From Isoetes taiwanensis (taxonomy: Eukaryota; Streptophyta; Lycopodiopsida; Isoetales; Isoetaceae), in assembly GCA_021234155.1 (NCBI GenBank), contig JAJEKV010000021.1, forward strand, positions 10,841,523 through 10,905,522: a stretch of 64,000 bases of DNA. Direction: 5' to 3'. The stretch's first letter is position 1. Each line of letters starts with the position of its first letter. The notes beneath the pieces were generated by a model that worked only from the letters and a program-made list of their open reading frames with translations, was not told where the DNA came from and ran no database searches. Positions 26,505 through 38,815 of this stretch are shown here, in pieces. A program made the translations under genes and the position numbers.

Positions 26505-26618
26505 TTCGATTTTGGAAAATAGATGAGTGTCGTTTAAGCCAGAACCAATTGTCATTGTAAGCTAGGGCCAGTTTCGACTTTGGAAAATAGATGAGTGTCG
26601 TTTAAGTCGGAACCAATT
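26505..26618. repeat. 68-bp period tandem duplication
   Basis: The block containing TTGGAAAATAGATGAGTGTC and GTTTAAG occurs at 26505-26550 and again at 26573-26618 with three substitutions, separated by 22 bp of spacer. Confidence 0.85.
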
Positions 26619-27862
26619 TTGAAATGGCACGTCATGTTTGGCATCTGCCTTCTAATTCGACTGCAGTAGCAGTTAGCAATTATCAAAACACTCTTCAGAA
26701 AACCAAAAACACTCCAGTTTAACTCCAAAACACTTGACTAATTGGCAGGGGTGATCCCCCGTCCTTTAGAACTTGAAAAAATGGCAGGCAGATCTTATCG
26801 TAGATTAAGTGACAGACCAATCTTGAACATCCATTTGAAATTCCCTACTGCCGCAAATGGAATCATAGAGATCGTCGCTCTCCAAAAAGGAAGCGGAAGT
26901 TAAGATGTTTAAGAGAAGTGCCACTGCTACAAGTTGAATCTGACCCTAATTTTCGGTGATGCAATTTTAATAGCCAAGTCATTTTGAATAAGGAAAAAGC
27001 TCCCTTGGCCTGTTTTCTAGCTGAGAAAGATCGCCGATGCGGAGCGCAGAAGCCAGCTTGACCGGCCAGAAAATAGGCCAGGGGGACTTTGCCCTACCGG
27101 AAAGGTCGGCTGGGACCAATCCAGTGCCGTTATATGGCAATGTAGCACGTAAAAAAAAGGAATAAAGGGTAAAAAAAACAGAATCGAGGGTAAGAAAATG
27201 CAGAATGACTGATGAAATTTTGACACGGTTTTTAGAGAAAGAATTAGCGACATGTGTCGTGATATCGCTGGACGGTGGAGTTGGATTAGGCCCAATCGTC
27301 TTTTTCGTATACAGGAACAGACGGCACTGCTTCCACCCCAAAATTTAGATCGAGGTGTCGTTCTTACAATATGGAAAGAGGGTAACAATTGATTTAGCTG
27401 GATAAAATGGTTGGAACGTCAGGTGAAATCGCTGGAATGCCGGGCTGAATCAAGAATCCTCTGTAAAAATTATCTTAGTCCGTGACCTCAAAACAGTTAC
27501 ATTCTTGAAAAGAATATATGAGACGTGGCGGGTCATGATTGATGAATGTGGTTGAATCGTTAGTACCCTGTTTTGACGTGATTTGAAACATGGCGTGGGA
27601 GGCTAGTTTGGAGTTTTCCACTTCGGATCTCCAATTTTTGTTGGATTAGATCTGAGATGGGGGCCCCTTTTGCATTGCTAGATTGGGAAGGTTGCAGGGG
27701 TGAAGGCTTCAAAAAATCTTGTGCATATATGGCTTACCTTACTTACACCAATAAGAAGGAATATGTTGCTTGGGTCAACAGATTTCTCTCCCAACTGTTG
27801 AACCGATAAAAAACTATTATTTGACCTGTCGCATTCCCCAATTATGATATTGTTAGGATAAG
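26619..27862. other. Unassigned stretch upstream of an L1 fragment
   Basis: Minus-strand frames of about 120 codons at 26979-27388 overlap in two phases and have no recognisable motifs. They look like chance frames in moderately GC-rich sequence. Confidence 0.35.
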
Positions 27863-29790
27863 ATGTTTGATCCAGCTTTCCTGCTTGCTCTAATAGGCTG
27901 CTCCTGGCTATACCAATCGCAGCATCCACTGGACAACTCGAAAAAGCCGTCCCAAAAAACTTACCCTATAACAACAAGAGGGGTGCGTCAGGGGTGCCCT
28001 TTGGCGCCGTTTTTGTTTACGATTGTGGCGGAGGCACTGTCTCAGTTGTTTTTGGCTGCAGTGGAGGGGGGGGTGGATGGGCTTCGGATGCAGGATGGTA
28101 GCCAGCAGATTATTAACCAGTTCGCCGATGACACTTTTCTCTTCTTGGTGGCAGAAGAGAGGAATTTGTGGAATGTGAAGAGTTTGCTGGATACTTTCTC
28201 CTTGGCCTCGGGCATTCTTCTGAATTGGGGTAAATGCTCCGCATTATGGGCCCAGCTGACTCCGCCTCCCCCTTGTTTGGCTCTATTCCCTTGGAAGCGT
28301 GCTTCCAGGTAATGTGTGTATTTGGAGGGGATGTTTCCATGGGGAGGGTGTGGGATGAGATTTTGCAGGGGTTGCAGAAACACCTCAATTGGTGGAAGGG
28401 TAGCAAGTTGTCCATGGCAGGTAGGATCACTATTGCCAAGTCAGTACTTTGTAGCACTCATGTGTATATAGCATCTGCGATGTTATCTCCTGAGGGTAAG
28501 ATACAGGCTTTGGATAAGATTGTTCGAAATTTTGTGTGGGGCGGGGATAATGAAGGGGCGGTTGTTAAAGTGGCTTGGTGGAAGTGTATCCGCCCCCAGG
28601 AGGATGGGGGCTTGGCCATTCTGGATTTGGCACTGCATAGTAAGGTGTTGGTCTCCAAGTTTGTTTGGAGCATTCTACAGGATGGAGCATCTTCTCCAGT
28701 GCTTGGCTGGCCGTTGTTGCAGTCTCTTCGCCATTGTGTGGCGTTTGGGAAGCCGTCTGTGCATGTGGAGTTGCCCTGGGCACTGTTTTATGGTCTCCGG
28801 CCTTTCCCACATGTATCCCCTTTTCTCACGGGGGTGTTGCGCGTGTGCTCTTCCAGCTAGATTATGCCTCAGTTTATCACCACTCTTCTCCTTTCTTGTG
28901 GGTTCCTCTACCCCCCAAGCAAGACTTGCCCTTGGCTGCCACCGCATGCTCTCCTGATCTGCAGGGCCCGTTGGAGGCGAACTGCTGTGCTCACCTTGAA
29001 GGATTGGTATTGGGGTGGTCAGCTAGCTTCGTGGAGTTCTTTCGAGCTCGCTTTCGCCTGAGGGGCAATGACCGGGCTATCTGGGAACAAATGGCGGAGA
29101 GTATTCTGCTACACATACCTATAGTCCCTCAGGATGATGTGGTGGTGCAGGTTGGGAAGGTTCATCCGATGTTGTGTCTTCTTGTTTTGTGCGGTCTTGT
29201 TACCGGTGTCTGGCTATTCATGACACACCGCCCCTTCGTGCAAGTGGTCTCTGCCTTCCTGGTTCTCGCCGGCTGGGCGTGGACATGGAGCTCACTTCCC
29301 CACCCGAAGGTTAGGGTGCTTCTGTGGCGGTGGTGCACCGCCAGTATCGAGTGAATGCCCTTGTGAGTCGGGTTTAGGGGGGTGTGAGCCCTCTACGCCC
29401 TTTGTTATGGCCTTCATCGTGAGATCGTATTGTGCGGTTTTTATGCCCTCACTTGCGGGCTGCCTCGATTGGGTTAGGCTCTGCTTTGGTGAGATTGACT
29501 AGCCGCCAGCTTGCTTGCTTCATGTGTATCCTGGTGCTTGGCCGCTCTTGCGGCGGCAAGCCTTGCATCTGTCGCGGCTTGGTTGGTGTGGCTGATTTGG
29601 AAGGCGGCGTTGTGGATCTTTCGGGGGATTCAGCACCTGGCCTCTCGATTCCTCGACTCAGGTACAAGCTATTTCAAAGCTTTCTGGTGTTCCCGGGATT
29701 AGTAGAGCGGAAGTTTGCCATTTGGCGGGACTTCTTGGGTGTTGTCGATGGTGATGGTCGGTTTGTGCAGCAGTAGAGTTGCAGTTTTTC
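27863..29790 (+). mobile_element. 5'-truncated L1-type LINE, plus strand
   Basis: Coding similarity relays through three frames. 27863-28312 has GVRQGCPLAPFLFTIVAEAL and the catalytic FADD box (QFADDTFLFL) with SGILLNWGKCS. 28234-28860 continues with HLNWWKGSKLSMAGRITIAK, IVRNFVWGG and RPQEDGGLAILDLALHSK. 28665-29354 ends with LPHPKVRVLLWRWCTA, the zinc-binding RVT-associated region. These are the thumb and downstream blocks of plant L1 ORF2. The endonuclease and the first RT motifs are absent, so it is a 5'-truncated insertion with at least two frameshifts. I could not identify a clean poly(A) tail or target duplication. Confidence 0.9.
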
Positions 29791-30135
29791 TGTGAGCTTG
29801 TTGTGGAGTGTCGAGGTATCGCTGTCTCTTTGGGGCAGTTCTCCTTCCTCCTCACTTGCTTTGTAACATTACCATTCTTTTAATATATTGATGACAGGAT
29901 TGTTCATTCAAGTACTTGGGCAAGGCACTCTCCCAGGAAGCTTGCCCCCACGCAAATTATATTATATCAAGCATGCTTTGAAGATTTTCAGTTTTATAGT
30001 TCTTTTGAAGACCACCAAATGTCCTTCAATGGACCACCGAAAGCACCTTCATTGGCCCACAAGTGCCAAACAATAAACCATGCATCTCATCCGATTTATT
30101 ATAGTTCTTAAGGTGGGCTATTACAGGGTAAAAGG

Positions 30136-31896
30136 TTTTTTTTTTTTTCCTCTTAAGGACAAAAGGTTATATTCAAAAATAAAATTAAGATACATCATAG
30201 ATACTATAATATGGGACTAAAAGCCTCGAGAAGGCAATCGAACCTCCTAGGCAAATCACCCATACACAACAAAAATTCATCTCTCTTGCACTACTTTGAG
30301 GTGTTTGTGGATGCCTCATCATGATCAACATACTCCAAAATATCTAGCCGCTCATCACCTGACATTAAATTGTCATGCAACACAATACAGTAAGGAAGAG
30401 AGGTAGTAGAAGCACCGCTTCCTGATAAGTTCACACTGGAAGGACCAAGCTCACAAAAATTTGTAGCTGACTTTTTCTCTGCAGCCTTCTTCAAATTAAC
30501 CCTCTGCCAAGGCTTTTTAGCACACTGAACAGTGAGACTATCAATCATGAAAACCTTAAGCATTCGAAGTAAATGAGGAGGTACATCAATACCATCATCA
30601 ATATGCGAGTCATGAGAAACAACAAGTGCAGATGTCTGTGCTATAGAGGAACTCAGTGAAGGAGGAATATCGGTAGAAGTAGATGAAATGATAAAGGAAA
30701 GTAAGACTTGAGAGGCACCAACTGTAGACTGAAGAGAAACAGAAGGAGGCCGCACTTGTTGCTGAACATAAGGACCATGTCGAAAAGAAACAAATGCGTC
30801 TATGTCAAGAAATAAGCGAGCCAACTCCGGGCCATTCAACAATGTGAGGTCCAACTTCTTGTACCAAATGTCGCAATGAAGCATTTACTAGCATAGATAC
30901 ACAAGTTCTAGGACCATTCATAATAAAATGAGTTAGCAATTGATAGCAAAAACTGATGTGTCATCAAATCTGAAGGAAGGTCAAGTAAAGAGAAACAACA
31001 TGGCATCTTGAGAGTACTAACCATTGCAGGTGTTAAATCATAAGAATAATATTGATATAGCATATAGTTGCCGCCAAGTGGATTAATTTCCTTAGACATT
31101 AATGTGTCCACTGCATCACTATTCTCAAACATAATCAGAACAAAGTTATGAGATAATAACTTGATTAACTAAAAAGCAGAAAGCTGAAGATGATATAACA
31201 AGTGAGGGAACCAGCCATGAAATCATGCAAGATCTAAATAGCCCCCAGTAAAGTAGACAAGAACAAAACATGATAACAGATTTTCAGCAACTTGAAATGT
31301 GCAGCATGATCAACTACCCGAAGCTTGAACTAAATTGTGACAGTCAGACTGATACATCAACTGAAGGCAACTGTTGCAAAAGCTATGTCTGGCAAGATTT
31401 TTAAGCATCCAAAATAGCCACCAATTCCTTCATATTCCCCTCAGCTAGAACCCGTAAAGCAGCTGATATTCGAGTCTTTCTTGATTCGAACTATCTTTGC
31501 ATATCAAATCGCTGAGTCTCTGGTATACAACTTTAGAAATAGAATCAGAAGACTTCCAAGAAGTGGCAGTAGCTTGGGGTTCTGGCACAATAGGAGTAGA
31601 AGCAGGCATACTCACAGATAAAGGCACGCTATTAGACCACCTCGTGCTGAATTGGAGAAGCAGTTACACCCAAAAGAGAAGAATTTAGATTCCTCCTTAC
31701 CTCAAGGACCATAGTGGATTTAAGTATTGTAGCATCTAAAGAGGTAGGTAAAGCACTCAAAGCAATATAAATAGCACTAGAAGGAGCATCCAACATCACC
31801 AAGGGCATATCACCACTTCCCTGACTTGAAACCCCATTACACCCTTCTTTGGCGGCATGATTGATGGCGACCGAAATGAATTAGGTCGATTCTGAC
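30136..31896 (-). mobile_element. ORF1-only L1-like retroposon, copy A
   Basis: A 1.76-kb unit with a 13-base T-run (poly(A) tail) at 30136-30148. Flanks 30118-30135 and 31897-31914 match at 15 of 18 positions (CTATTA.AGGG.AAAAG), a likely aged target duplication. The minus strand begins near 31857 with MPPKKGVMGFQ. It continues in broken frames through RISAALRVLAEGN, a MFENSDAVDTLMSKE block (31132) with a LLDLPSDLMTHQFLL block, IWYKKLDLTLLNGPELA (30860), and a C-terminal LEYVDHDEA. The LP-DL-(V/I)L and WYKK...NGP arrangement resembles the DUF4283 plus zf-CCHC_4 region of plant L1 ORF1/gag proteins. No endonuclease or reverse transcriptase is present between ORF1 and the tail. It is related along its whole length to copy B at 42.3 kb. 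Confidence 0.65.
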
Positions 31897-31914
31897 CTAT
31901 TAAAGGGCAAAAGT

Positions 31915-32697
31915 GGGCAGTTAATGGGGCAAAATGTAGGGGTTCAAGGGCAAAAAAGTGAGTCATTAAAGGGCAGTGTGGATGGAAGAAGGGCACCAAA
32001 TCTAGAAGAACCTTGTATATTTTACCCTAATTTCTTCTTGCAAGATTAAATGATGATTTTAAGCATCTACTTCTGTGGATCTGCAAACAGGATAAAGCAA
32101 GAGCAATAGGGTTTGTTCCCCCTACATGTTTGTTCTAAAATTTCATCTTGTATCTGTAATATGGCGACGACTAACTTGTATATTTGAACAACCCCGCTCC
32201 TTACTGTTCAAGATTCCTCCCATGCCCCAGCCTTGGGCACCCATAATATGATAGAGGGTGTTGAAAAATACAATCCCCATGAGACATATGTTATATGACA
32301 TGCTATCTAGCTATAGGAGGAACTTAAAACTAGTTCTTCGTTTTTCTACCCTTATGACTAATCCTATTTTGTCCTTTTTACTCGATGTATCAAATTAGAA
32401 CTAGGAAAGGAATGGGAAAAAATGGAGAACCTGAAATAAATGAAGAAAATGGAACAGGGAGGACTAAATGGAGTAGATTTGAACTAGTGAAATGAATGGG
32501 GAAAATGGAACAAAATAGGACAAATGGTGCTACTCAAGAGTGAAAATTGTAAACATGTAAATTAAACAAAATACAGCATAGGAAAAAGCTAGTGCATATG
32601 TTACATAACAAGGTGTTCATTTGAGCATGCTAATGAGACTACAGAGCTAAGGAATAAGTTCTCATACGAAATGGAACAAGACACATCATGGAAATAA
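31915..32697. other. Unassigned stretch
   Basis: AT-rich with GAAATGGAG-like purine-rich phrases near 32400-32520. No coding or terminal-repeat signal was found. Confidence 0.4.
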
Positions 32698-32800
32698 GAG
32701 GGTAGAGTAGAGTAGAGTAGAGTAGGGTATAATTTTACAAGACTAAAAAACCTTCATGCCGAAGGATTTTCGAAGGAAAAACCTTGACAATAATAAGTGT
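32698..32800 (-). mobile_element. LINE-A 3' end fragment with (GAGTA)n tail
   Basis: The minus strand reads ACTTATTATTGTCAAGGTTTTTCC and then GGTTTTTTAGTC before a TACTC pentamer run, seen as GAGTA units at 32698-32727. The order matches the 3' end at 2890-3071. This tail uses TACTC in place of TATTC. Only the last ~100 bp of the element is present. Confidence 0.65.
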
Positions 32801-33610
32801 ACTGAGAAATATGTATAAAGTATGACATTAATGTCTTAGAGGCAGGCATTTGCTCTTAGGACACATTGCGATAAAACAATAAGTGGTACATATCATCATG
32901 TGATTCAATAGAGCAGAAAATTGTTCTCGGGAATTTTGCGTATGAGCAATGCTATTGTGGTAGATAATAAAGCTCCGGGCTTTTTTTTGTTTTTTTTTGT
33001 TTTTTCCGATTGTAGCCTCGATGATTCCTCACTCTCTTTCTTATGTCCATTTTTCCTTCACTAAAGACCCAAATAATTATCAATAGTTACGCCAAAAGAG
33101 CAATAGGTTAGTATAGATGGAGATGGGCCTCATGCCTGTACAGGTGTTGTGCTGCTTTACACCCGTCAAAGTTTAGAAAATATTTGGAATGGCTTGTCAA
33201 GGCCCCTCCAACTTCTTTTAATTTTATTCCCTCAAGGTTTATTCAATCTTCCATATCATTTGTTTTTGAGCATTTTTTTACTTTGCAAAAGCATTTGCAT
33301 TGCATGTGAACAGTTAAGGGTGTTTATGTTAATTAGGAGGATATGTGAAGGCATCAACTGTCAAATATGGCCAAGCCCTTTCCTTGCATCTTGTTTCCTA
33401 ATGTGTGATCGATTGGTGATTGTATTTGTGTTTATACTTAGATGTTTTGAGGATGTTTTTTATGATTACTACTTGTGTACCTAGATCTAGTCATAGCAAT
33501 TCTAGTGACATACTTCGTACTTCTTTTTGAGGTTTCTCTTCATGACTCTTGCATCAATTCGGAACGTGTTTATTGGAGCATTTAGACTTCATTTAGAAGC
33601 TTATTGGAGA
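32801..33610. other. Unassigned stretch
   Basis: A plus-strand frame of 111 codons at 33149-33484 is rich in Leu, Phe and Cys without any recognisable motif and is likely chance. No other signal. Confidence 0.35.
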
Positions 33611-33720
33611 AGAATAGAATAGAATAGAATTTTTTTAGATAGAACCAATAGGTCAACCCATACAATGGGCTAGTACAATCATGTATGGATTAAAAAACCC
33701 CATATCGAAAGGTTTCCAAT
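33611..33720 (-). mobile_element. LINE-A 3' end fragment with (GAATA)n tail
   Basis: AGAATAGAATAGAATAGAAT at 33611-33630 is the pentamer tail in reverse. Upstream on the minus strand come a GGGTTGACCTATTGGTTCT block and a GGGGTTTTTTAATCC block, parallel to the 3' untranslated region at 53.9 kb (GGTCCCATAGGCC..., GGGGGTTTTAATCC). Confidence 0.65.
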
Positions 33721-34023
33721 GCAATAGGAGCCATGTATGGCACGGCCTAATTTTTGGACCACATGTCCCAGCTGTGAAAATCAATACCATTCTACGAGGA
33801 GATACAAAAAGTCAGGTAGGCTTATTGTGATGTAATCATCTAGACTCCTTCAAGAGTTTGATTGATATTTGGAGTATCTTTGCCATGATAGCATTTAAAT
33901 TTCATGTCTCCTTGTAAAAATAGTAGCGGTTTCTACAGATGATTCGATCAGGAAAATGCAGCATAGTATTGTGGACCGCCTTTATGCATGACAAAGCATT
34001 TCAATGGCGTTAGGGTCTTTTGA

Positions 34024-34070
34024 TTAATAATAATAATAATAGTAATAATAATAATAACAATATAATAATA
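34024..34070. repeat. (AAT)n microsatellite
   Basis: TAATAATAATAATAATAG followed by further AAT units, with single interruptions. Confidence 0.9.
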
Positions 34071-35294
34071 GTATTTATTACTATGTCATGTAGAGACCAT
34101 GCTAACTTCTTCTCCCCTATGGGAACAAAAACATGATGCTTCATGTGAAGCAAAAGAGCAACATTTCCTTATGACTCACTTATAGATTCGAATTATGCCT
34201 AGTAGTAATAGATATGTGTCAGTCTATGAACATACAGGATGTGAGTATAGGGATGTTTGTGACACCTAATCTAACATTTCCTTGTAACTTGTAGTAATGC
34301 TTAAAAGGCGTTGCATTTGTTAATGTAATGTGCCCGTTGTTGCCAAATAGTTATTTTCTAGCAAAACTAAAAAATCTTCAACTTTGGATGGAAAACATAA
34401 CTATCCCTGGGCACCGTCTCGAGGAATTCCTTCGAGGAATTTCCTTGACCTGAACTTTTCCTAGTACATATCACCTAGAAGAGCAGATAAACAATTACCA
34501 GTTATGATTGTATGAACAATTACATGTTGTGACTGTGTAATTCAGAAGAAGATGCGACCGAGAAAACAATATAAAAATCAACACGTGTTGCCCTCCAATT
34601 AATTCTCCAAGATTGGCAGGAAAAAAAAATGCAAAAATAACACTACTTTGACCACCATTTAATGCAGAAGAACAGAAACAGTGACCTAGAATAAACAACC
34701 TAGAAAAAACATATAGTAGATATTTTAGGTGCAAGGTACACAAATAATTCTTGCAGCAGCAGTATTGAATAATAAGTTAGCCTGAATCTAGTTTAAAAGG
34801 TACTCACAAAATTTGGAGCTGTCACAAGCTGGAATAATGCAAAATCTGTAACCCAATAAGATTGACAAGACAATTTTTGTGCCATGATAGTGCATGATAA
34901 CCAAAAAGCATTTGCATAGTCAGCTTATTTGTCGTTATGCATCTCAGTAAGAACATAATGGCAAACATATATCACATACCTGATTCCAAAGCCATACTAT
35001 GTAAGGGTTCCTGCCTGGAGAACATCCAGTTTCTTGTATTTATCAGAGCAAAGGACATTTTTCTTTTCTTGTGAATGAGTCTACTTTTTTCTTGCATACA
35101 CACGACATCTGTTTAGAAGAGCAGAGGCTTTCCTTTATAGTTCTGATACAGTTCTTATTACAAGGAGCTTTTCATCCAAGGGCGTAATAGAGGAACAACA
35201 CCTAAAATCATGAGAAGCAAGATAAGAACTAAACACAAATGACAGAAATAAGCTAAAAACAAAGAGCTATAATTTTCAAAGGGCATATAATGTC
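34071..35294. other. Unassigned AT-rich stretch
   Basis: No gene-like frame, tail or terminal repeat is recognised. Confidence 0.4.
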
Positions 35295-35700
35295 TTGAGA
35301 AACAACAATACACAAACAGAATGTTCCCGAACCTTTTTGACCAAGGCCATAATAGATAAATCCCTCAATCCTTACCAATTCATGGGCAAGATAGATTTAT
35401 TCGCTGACTATCTCAAAGATTTTGTTAATCTTGAAGAATTTGTTTATCAAAAAATAGAGTGTCCTATTGCTGGGCATCAACATTATGCAAGTAGAAATGA
35501 GATCACTGAAATTGATCTTCCTGCTCTGCACAATGGAGATTTGTGTGTCAGAAAAGCCATTGCGTGAAAAATGTGTAGCGCTGTCAAGAATTGTGGATTT
35601 TTTTCTAGCCATGTTGTGTCTATAGATATTATTAACAGAGCTAGAAAAACAGGCCAAGAATTACATAAGCTTCCTCTGATCAAAATCTTAAAGGATCTGG
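35295..35700 (+). other. Unassigned gene-like open segment
   Basis: A 90-codon frame (35295-35567) has well-mixed, soluble-protein composition (NPYQFMGKIDLFADYLKDF then VNLEEFVYQKIE). It is followed, after one stop, by RARKTGQELHKLPLIKILKD in the same frame to about 35700. Continuity past a stop suggests a decayed exon or pseudogene. No family is recognised, and the minus strand also has open frames here, so coding is uncertain. Confidence 0.3.
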
Positions 35701-35919
35701 TATGACTGCTTCTTCTTTTGGTTACTCAGTGTTAGTGCTAACAGGTCCTGGCATGAAACCTTGTATTTCCTCTGCCAGGCTGCCAGTATAAAGATTGGCA
35801 AAAAAATTTCGCCATTTGACAGTGGTGAGCATACACGACTAACTATAAAAATGCATTTTGACAGTGAAGTATCCAAATCTGGCCGCGGCATGCCGCTTTA
35901 TAAGAATTGATGATTTCTA

Positions 35920-36175
35920 CTACCTCCTACTTTTAGTTAGTTGGTAGTTGTTTTGTTCGCCCCTTACCTTTGGCTAGTTGGTAGTTATTTTGTTTGCCCC
36001 TTTATGTTGTTAACTAGTTGTTTCTATTTTCTTAAACCAACCAACCAAGATATGAACTAAAGTTTTGATACTTCTACTTTTGGTTGGTTGGTAGTCAATT
36101 GTTTTTAGTTAGTTGTTTCTATTTTCTTAAATCCAACCATTATGCTCGTACATGGCCTAATCACTTGATCATTAT
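35920..36175. repeat. TTAGTTGG-rich repeat, single copy
   Basis: Built of TTGGTTAGTTGGTAGTTGTT-like motifs followed by TTTCTATTTTCTTAAA, CCAACCA, AAGATATGAACTAAAGTTTT and CATGGCCTAATCACTTGATC. The same succession makes up the 304-bp unit tandemly repeated at 38815-39315. Confidence 0.8.
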
Positions 36176-36190
36176 GAAGCCGCAAAAATG

Positions 36191-36290
36191 ATATAATACA
36201 TGTACAAAATTAACACCATTCAGTACATTTCTCGAAACCTTATAGTATTTTACAAACCTCAATATACCGTATACAAAAACTTGTACAGGC
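36191..36290 (+). repeat. Repeat module A, copy 2
   Basis: Direct-orientation match to 12324-12420, running from TATAATACATG through AAACCTTATAGTATT to AAAAACTTGTAC. Confidence 0.6.
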
Positions 36291-36354
36291 ATACCCCACA
36301 AACGAGGATCGCTATGTACGGTCCAGATCGAAGAATAAAGGGCAAATATGCCCA

Positions 36355-36535
36355 TCCGACAGCTCTCGCTGCCCGGAGTAACCCCCCGTGTGAATATGCA
36401 CCCAAACCAAAGGGGGTTTCAGGGGGATTTAAATTTAAATGTGTTAGATGCAATGGTTTATGTTTGTTAATGTCAATGGTAGTTATATATTAGTTTTTAC
36501 ATTAAAAAAATTTTTTGGGCCCTTCGGGCCCTAAC
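36355..36535 (+). repeat. GC-hairpin repeat module B, copy 2
   Basis: Inverted relative to 12171-12300. It starts with AGCTCTCGCTGCCCGG and ends in the hairpin GGGCCCTTCGGGCCC (36517-36531) followed by TAAC. A 3' hairpin next to CTAA recalls Helitron ends, but in classical Helitrons the hairpin lies some bases before CTRR, so that assignment is only a suggestion. Confidence 0.6.
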
Positions 36536-36539
36536 AAAC

Positions 36540-37537
36540 AAACAAACAAGAAATCAACAAGAGAGAAACAAAGAAATAGCAACATATCTTGTGTAGAACT
36601 ATAAAAACCTCTATTTCTATTTGCAATGCAATATCCAGAGTTGACTAGATAACTTGTATTGTACAACCTTTAGTTGGAAAGGGAGACCAATAAGCTTACA
36701 TCAACATGATAATAAGACTCGTATTCATTCAAAGAAATATGCAAGGTAATCACATCCCAATTATGGCCAATTACAAAATGGCCACAACCAATACCATCCC
36801 ACGGGGTATTGGTTCAAACTGATGCAAAGTACCACAAATATTCAAGCAAGCTATCCACATTTTTATTCACATAGACTATGAATTGGGTATTGCAACTTGA
36901 GGGTGAAGGCATCCACTATAACGAAGCCATCCATTATCACGATAATCGAACTACAATGAAGGAATGTAGGAAAGCAAAACAACAAACTATGTAATCAATC
37001 ACAAGTGCAACAACAAATCACTTGGTACAAATGATGTTTGATTTAAATGCACACACAATACATTTATGATTCATGGACCAATGGGCCATCCTGGTATTTG
37101 TACAGCAACTAGCCATGGATTCAGAAAATTGAGTCTGTATATTACCTGATTGATTTTACTTAATCTCTTCACCTATTCAGTGTCAACCTTATATAGGACA
37201 AGCTATGAGCTGCATAAAGACTTAATATGATTTTTGCAGGATAATCTTACAGGTATTCACTGCCAAAACCAGGGGAGAGCCTCTCTCTATATTCCACAGC
37301 CTTTTTAGAACAAGGCATGCATGAAGCTTAAGAATATGGAAATTGTGCTCACCAAACACCACAGAAAACTAGAACCGTCTCAAGCTGATAAGCTGATGTG
37401 ATATCTGAAATCTTTGCACGCAATAAGTTTACTTTTCATCAAACATTGAGTTCTTTGGAATGTACTTGATAATTGATCCCTAGTTCTTATCGGACAATTT
37501 GTCTATGCTACAAAAACAAAGCAAAAAAGCAACTTAC
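36540..37537. other. Unassigned AT-rich stretch
   Basis: Starts with (AACA)n. No coding signal is recognised. If the exon at 37538-37601 is real, part of this would be its first intron. Confidence 0.35.
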
Positions 37538-37601
37538 CATTGATATTGGAGACTTCGCCATTGGCGATGGCACTTCCGATGGCACTTCCATTTGTAGCCA
37601 T
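37538..37601 (-). other. Possible first coding exon
   Basis: The minus strand reads ATG for MATNGSAIGSAIANGEVSNIN and runs straight into a strong GTAAGT donor (exon end 37538). Ala/Gly/Ser/Asn-rich N-termini of this type are common in plant proteins, and the donor matches consensus. I found no downstream exon I could identify between 36.6 and 37.5 kb, so this may be an exon stub or chance. Confidence 0.3.
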
Positions 37602-38149
37602 AACGGTTCAAAAAACACACCACGAGCAATATAAAATGGCCCATGCTTACATTTTGCTTCTAACTCAACTTTTGCATACCACGGATGCCCCTAGGAGAAG
37701 GGGAGTACAACCCGATTACAGCGGAGAAAGACGCAACACCAAATTTTCTTTAGGAATCATCTCCCAAAGAATCAAACTCTGGCGGCGGAGAACTTTAAGC
37801 ACACCTTTAACCAACACAAATCAGTTGGTTCTTGCCTTCAAAAAACTTTGTGAAGGCCAAGCTTTCCAACACAGATATAACGCACCCTATCCATCAAAGA
37901 GATAGAGTACGACCTGGGGTAAGTCTAGAGTCACGATTCTTATGGTCTCCAGCTTCATAGCAAATCCCACGGGCTAAACGCCGCTTGCATCTGACGACCA
38001 CCTTATTTGGCTAACAATCAATTGCATAGTAAAGGAGCTTTTCGAGGCGATTTTGGTTTAAAACAAATCCTGAGAAGGATAGAAATAGATGGATATGACT
38101 TACAATATTGATGCTTGCGAATTCATAGCAGCAAACAAAAATGCCCTGA

Positions 38150-38411
38150 ACCCTGGATCATCTATCTGCACAAACCCTTTGTTTGATTTTGATGCGTTCT
38201 CTAACTAGATTATCCACATCGGTTCTGAATGATCTGAACTAGATTCCGCTGCAGACAAAAACGCCCTGAATCTGGGATCATCTATCCGCCCACCTGCCCA
38301 CCTGACGAATGTCTGCATCCCGTTGGAGGCCTGTGTAAATCTTAAAGCTGACGATGCCTGTTGCTGGCCGATGCAGTCGGATTCATCATCACTGGTGATG
38401 CTAGCTTGCAT
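38150..38411 (-). other. Unassigned former coding exon
   Basis: From ATG at 38411 the minus strand encodes 68 open codons (SITSDDESDCIG, SNGMQTFVRWAGGRIDDPRF, RAFLSAAESSSDHSE) to a stop at 38205. Reading the next frame past that point gives DVDNLVRERIKIKQRV, as if one base were missing. A partial second copy of the IDDP.FRAFL.AA block lies at about 38120-38170, ending near a GTAAGT. It looks like genuine but damaged coding sequence with an internal duplication. The family is not recognised. Confidence 0.35.
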
Positions 38412-38689
38412 CTTTGGCTTGCAAAAATGACCGTGGCAACTAGAAAGCCGGAATACAGAAGCGCGGTGCAAATCTAGGGTATGAAGGGGGGTCTTCTGCC
38501 TTGGCATCCTCGAGACCTGCATCCCCCTTCCCCTTCCCGAGCCCTGCCAGAAAAACCACATACAGTCTATTAACCCTAAACCCTAAAGTATCCTTCTTCG
38601 ATAACCCTAAAGTATCCTCCATCGAGCCTTGCATGCTTCCTCCAAAATCATAGGTGTAACCATTAAAAAATGTCATAAAAATTAATGTG

Positions 38690-38815
38690 AGCGTATGCGC
38701 ACTCTAGAAGTACGCATTAGTACGTCTTTAAAATACGGCGACCAAATCTTAGCAAAACTATAGGAAAAACGTTAAAAAATACAAAAGTAACCCCCATTAT
38801 AATGCTAGATATTGC
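38690..38815 (+). repeat. Dispersed repeat, copy 2
   Basis: Reverse-complement partner of 10010-10175 (GCACTCTAGAAGTACG, AAAACTATAGGAAAAACG, AAAAGTAACCCCCATTATAA). It abuts the start of the 304-bp tandem array. Confidence 0.6.

Noticed and set aside
26979-27388. Two overlapping minus-strand frames of about 120 codons
   Set aside because: Different phases of the same DNA with no recognisable motif; likely chance.
33149-33484. 111-codon plus-strand frame
   Set aside because: Hydrophobic, low-information composition with no motif, splice context or similarity that I can recognise.
38571-38610. CCCTAAACCCTAAA followed by further CCCTAAAG pieces, like plant telomere repeats
   Set aside because: Only about two consecutive units and then unrelated sequence; such motifs are common in plant 5' regions and do not indicate a telomere.
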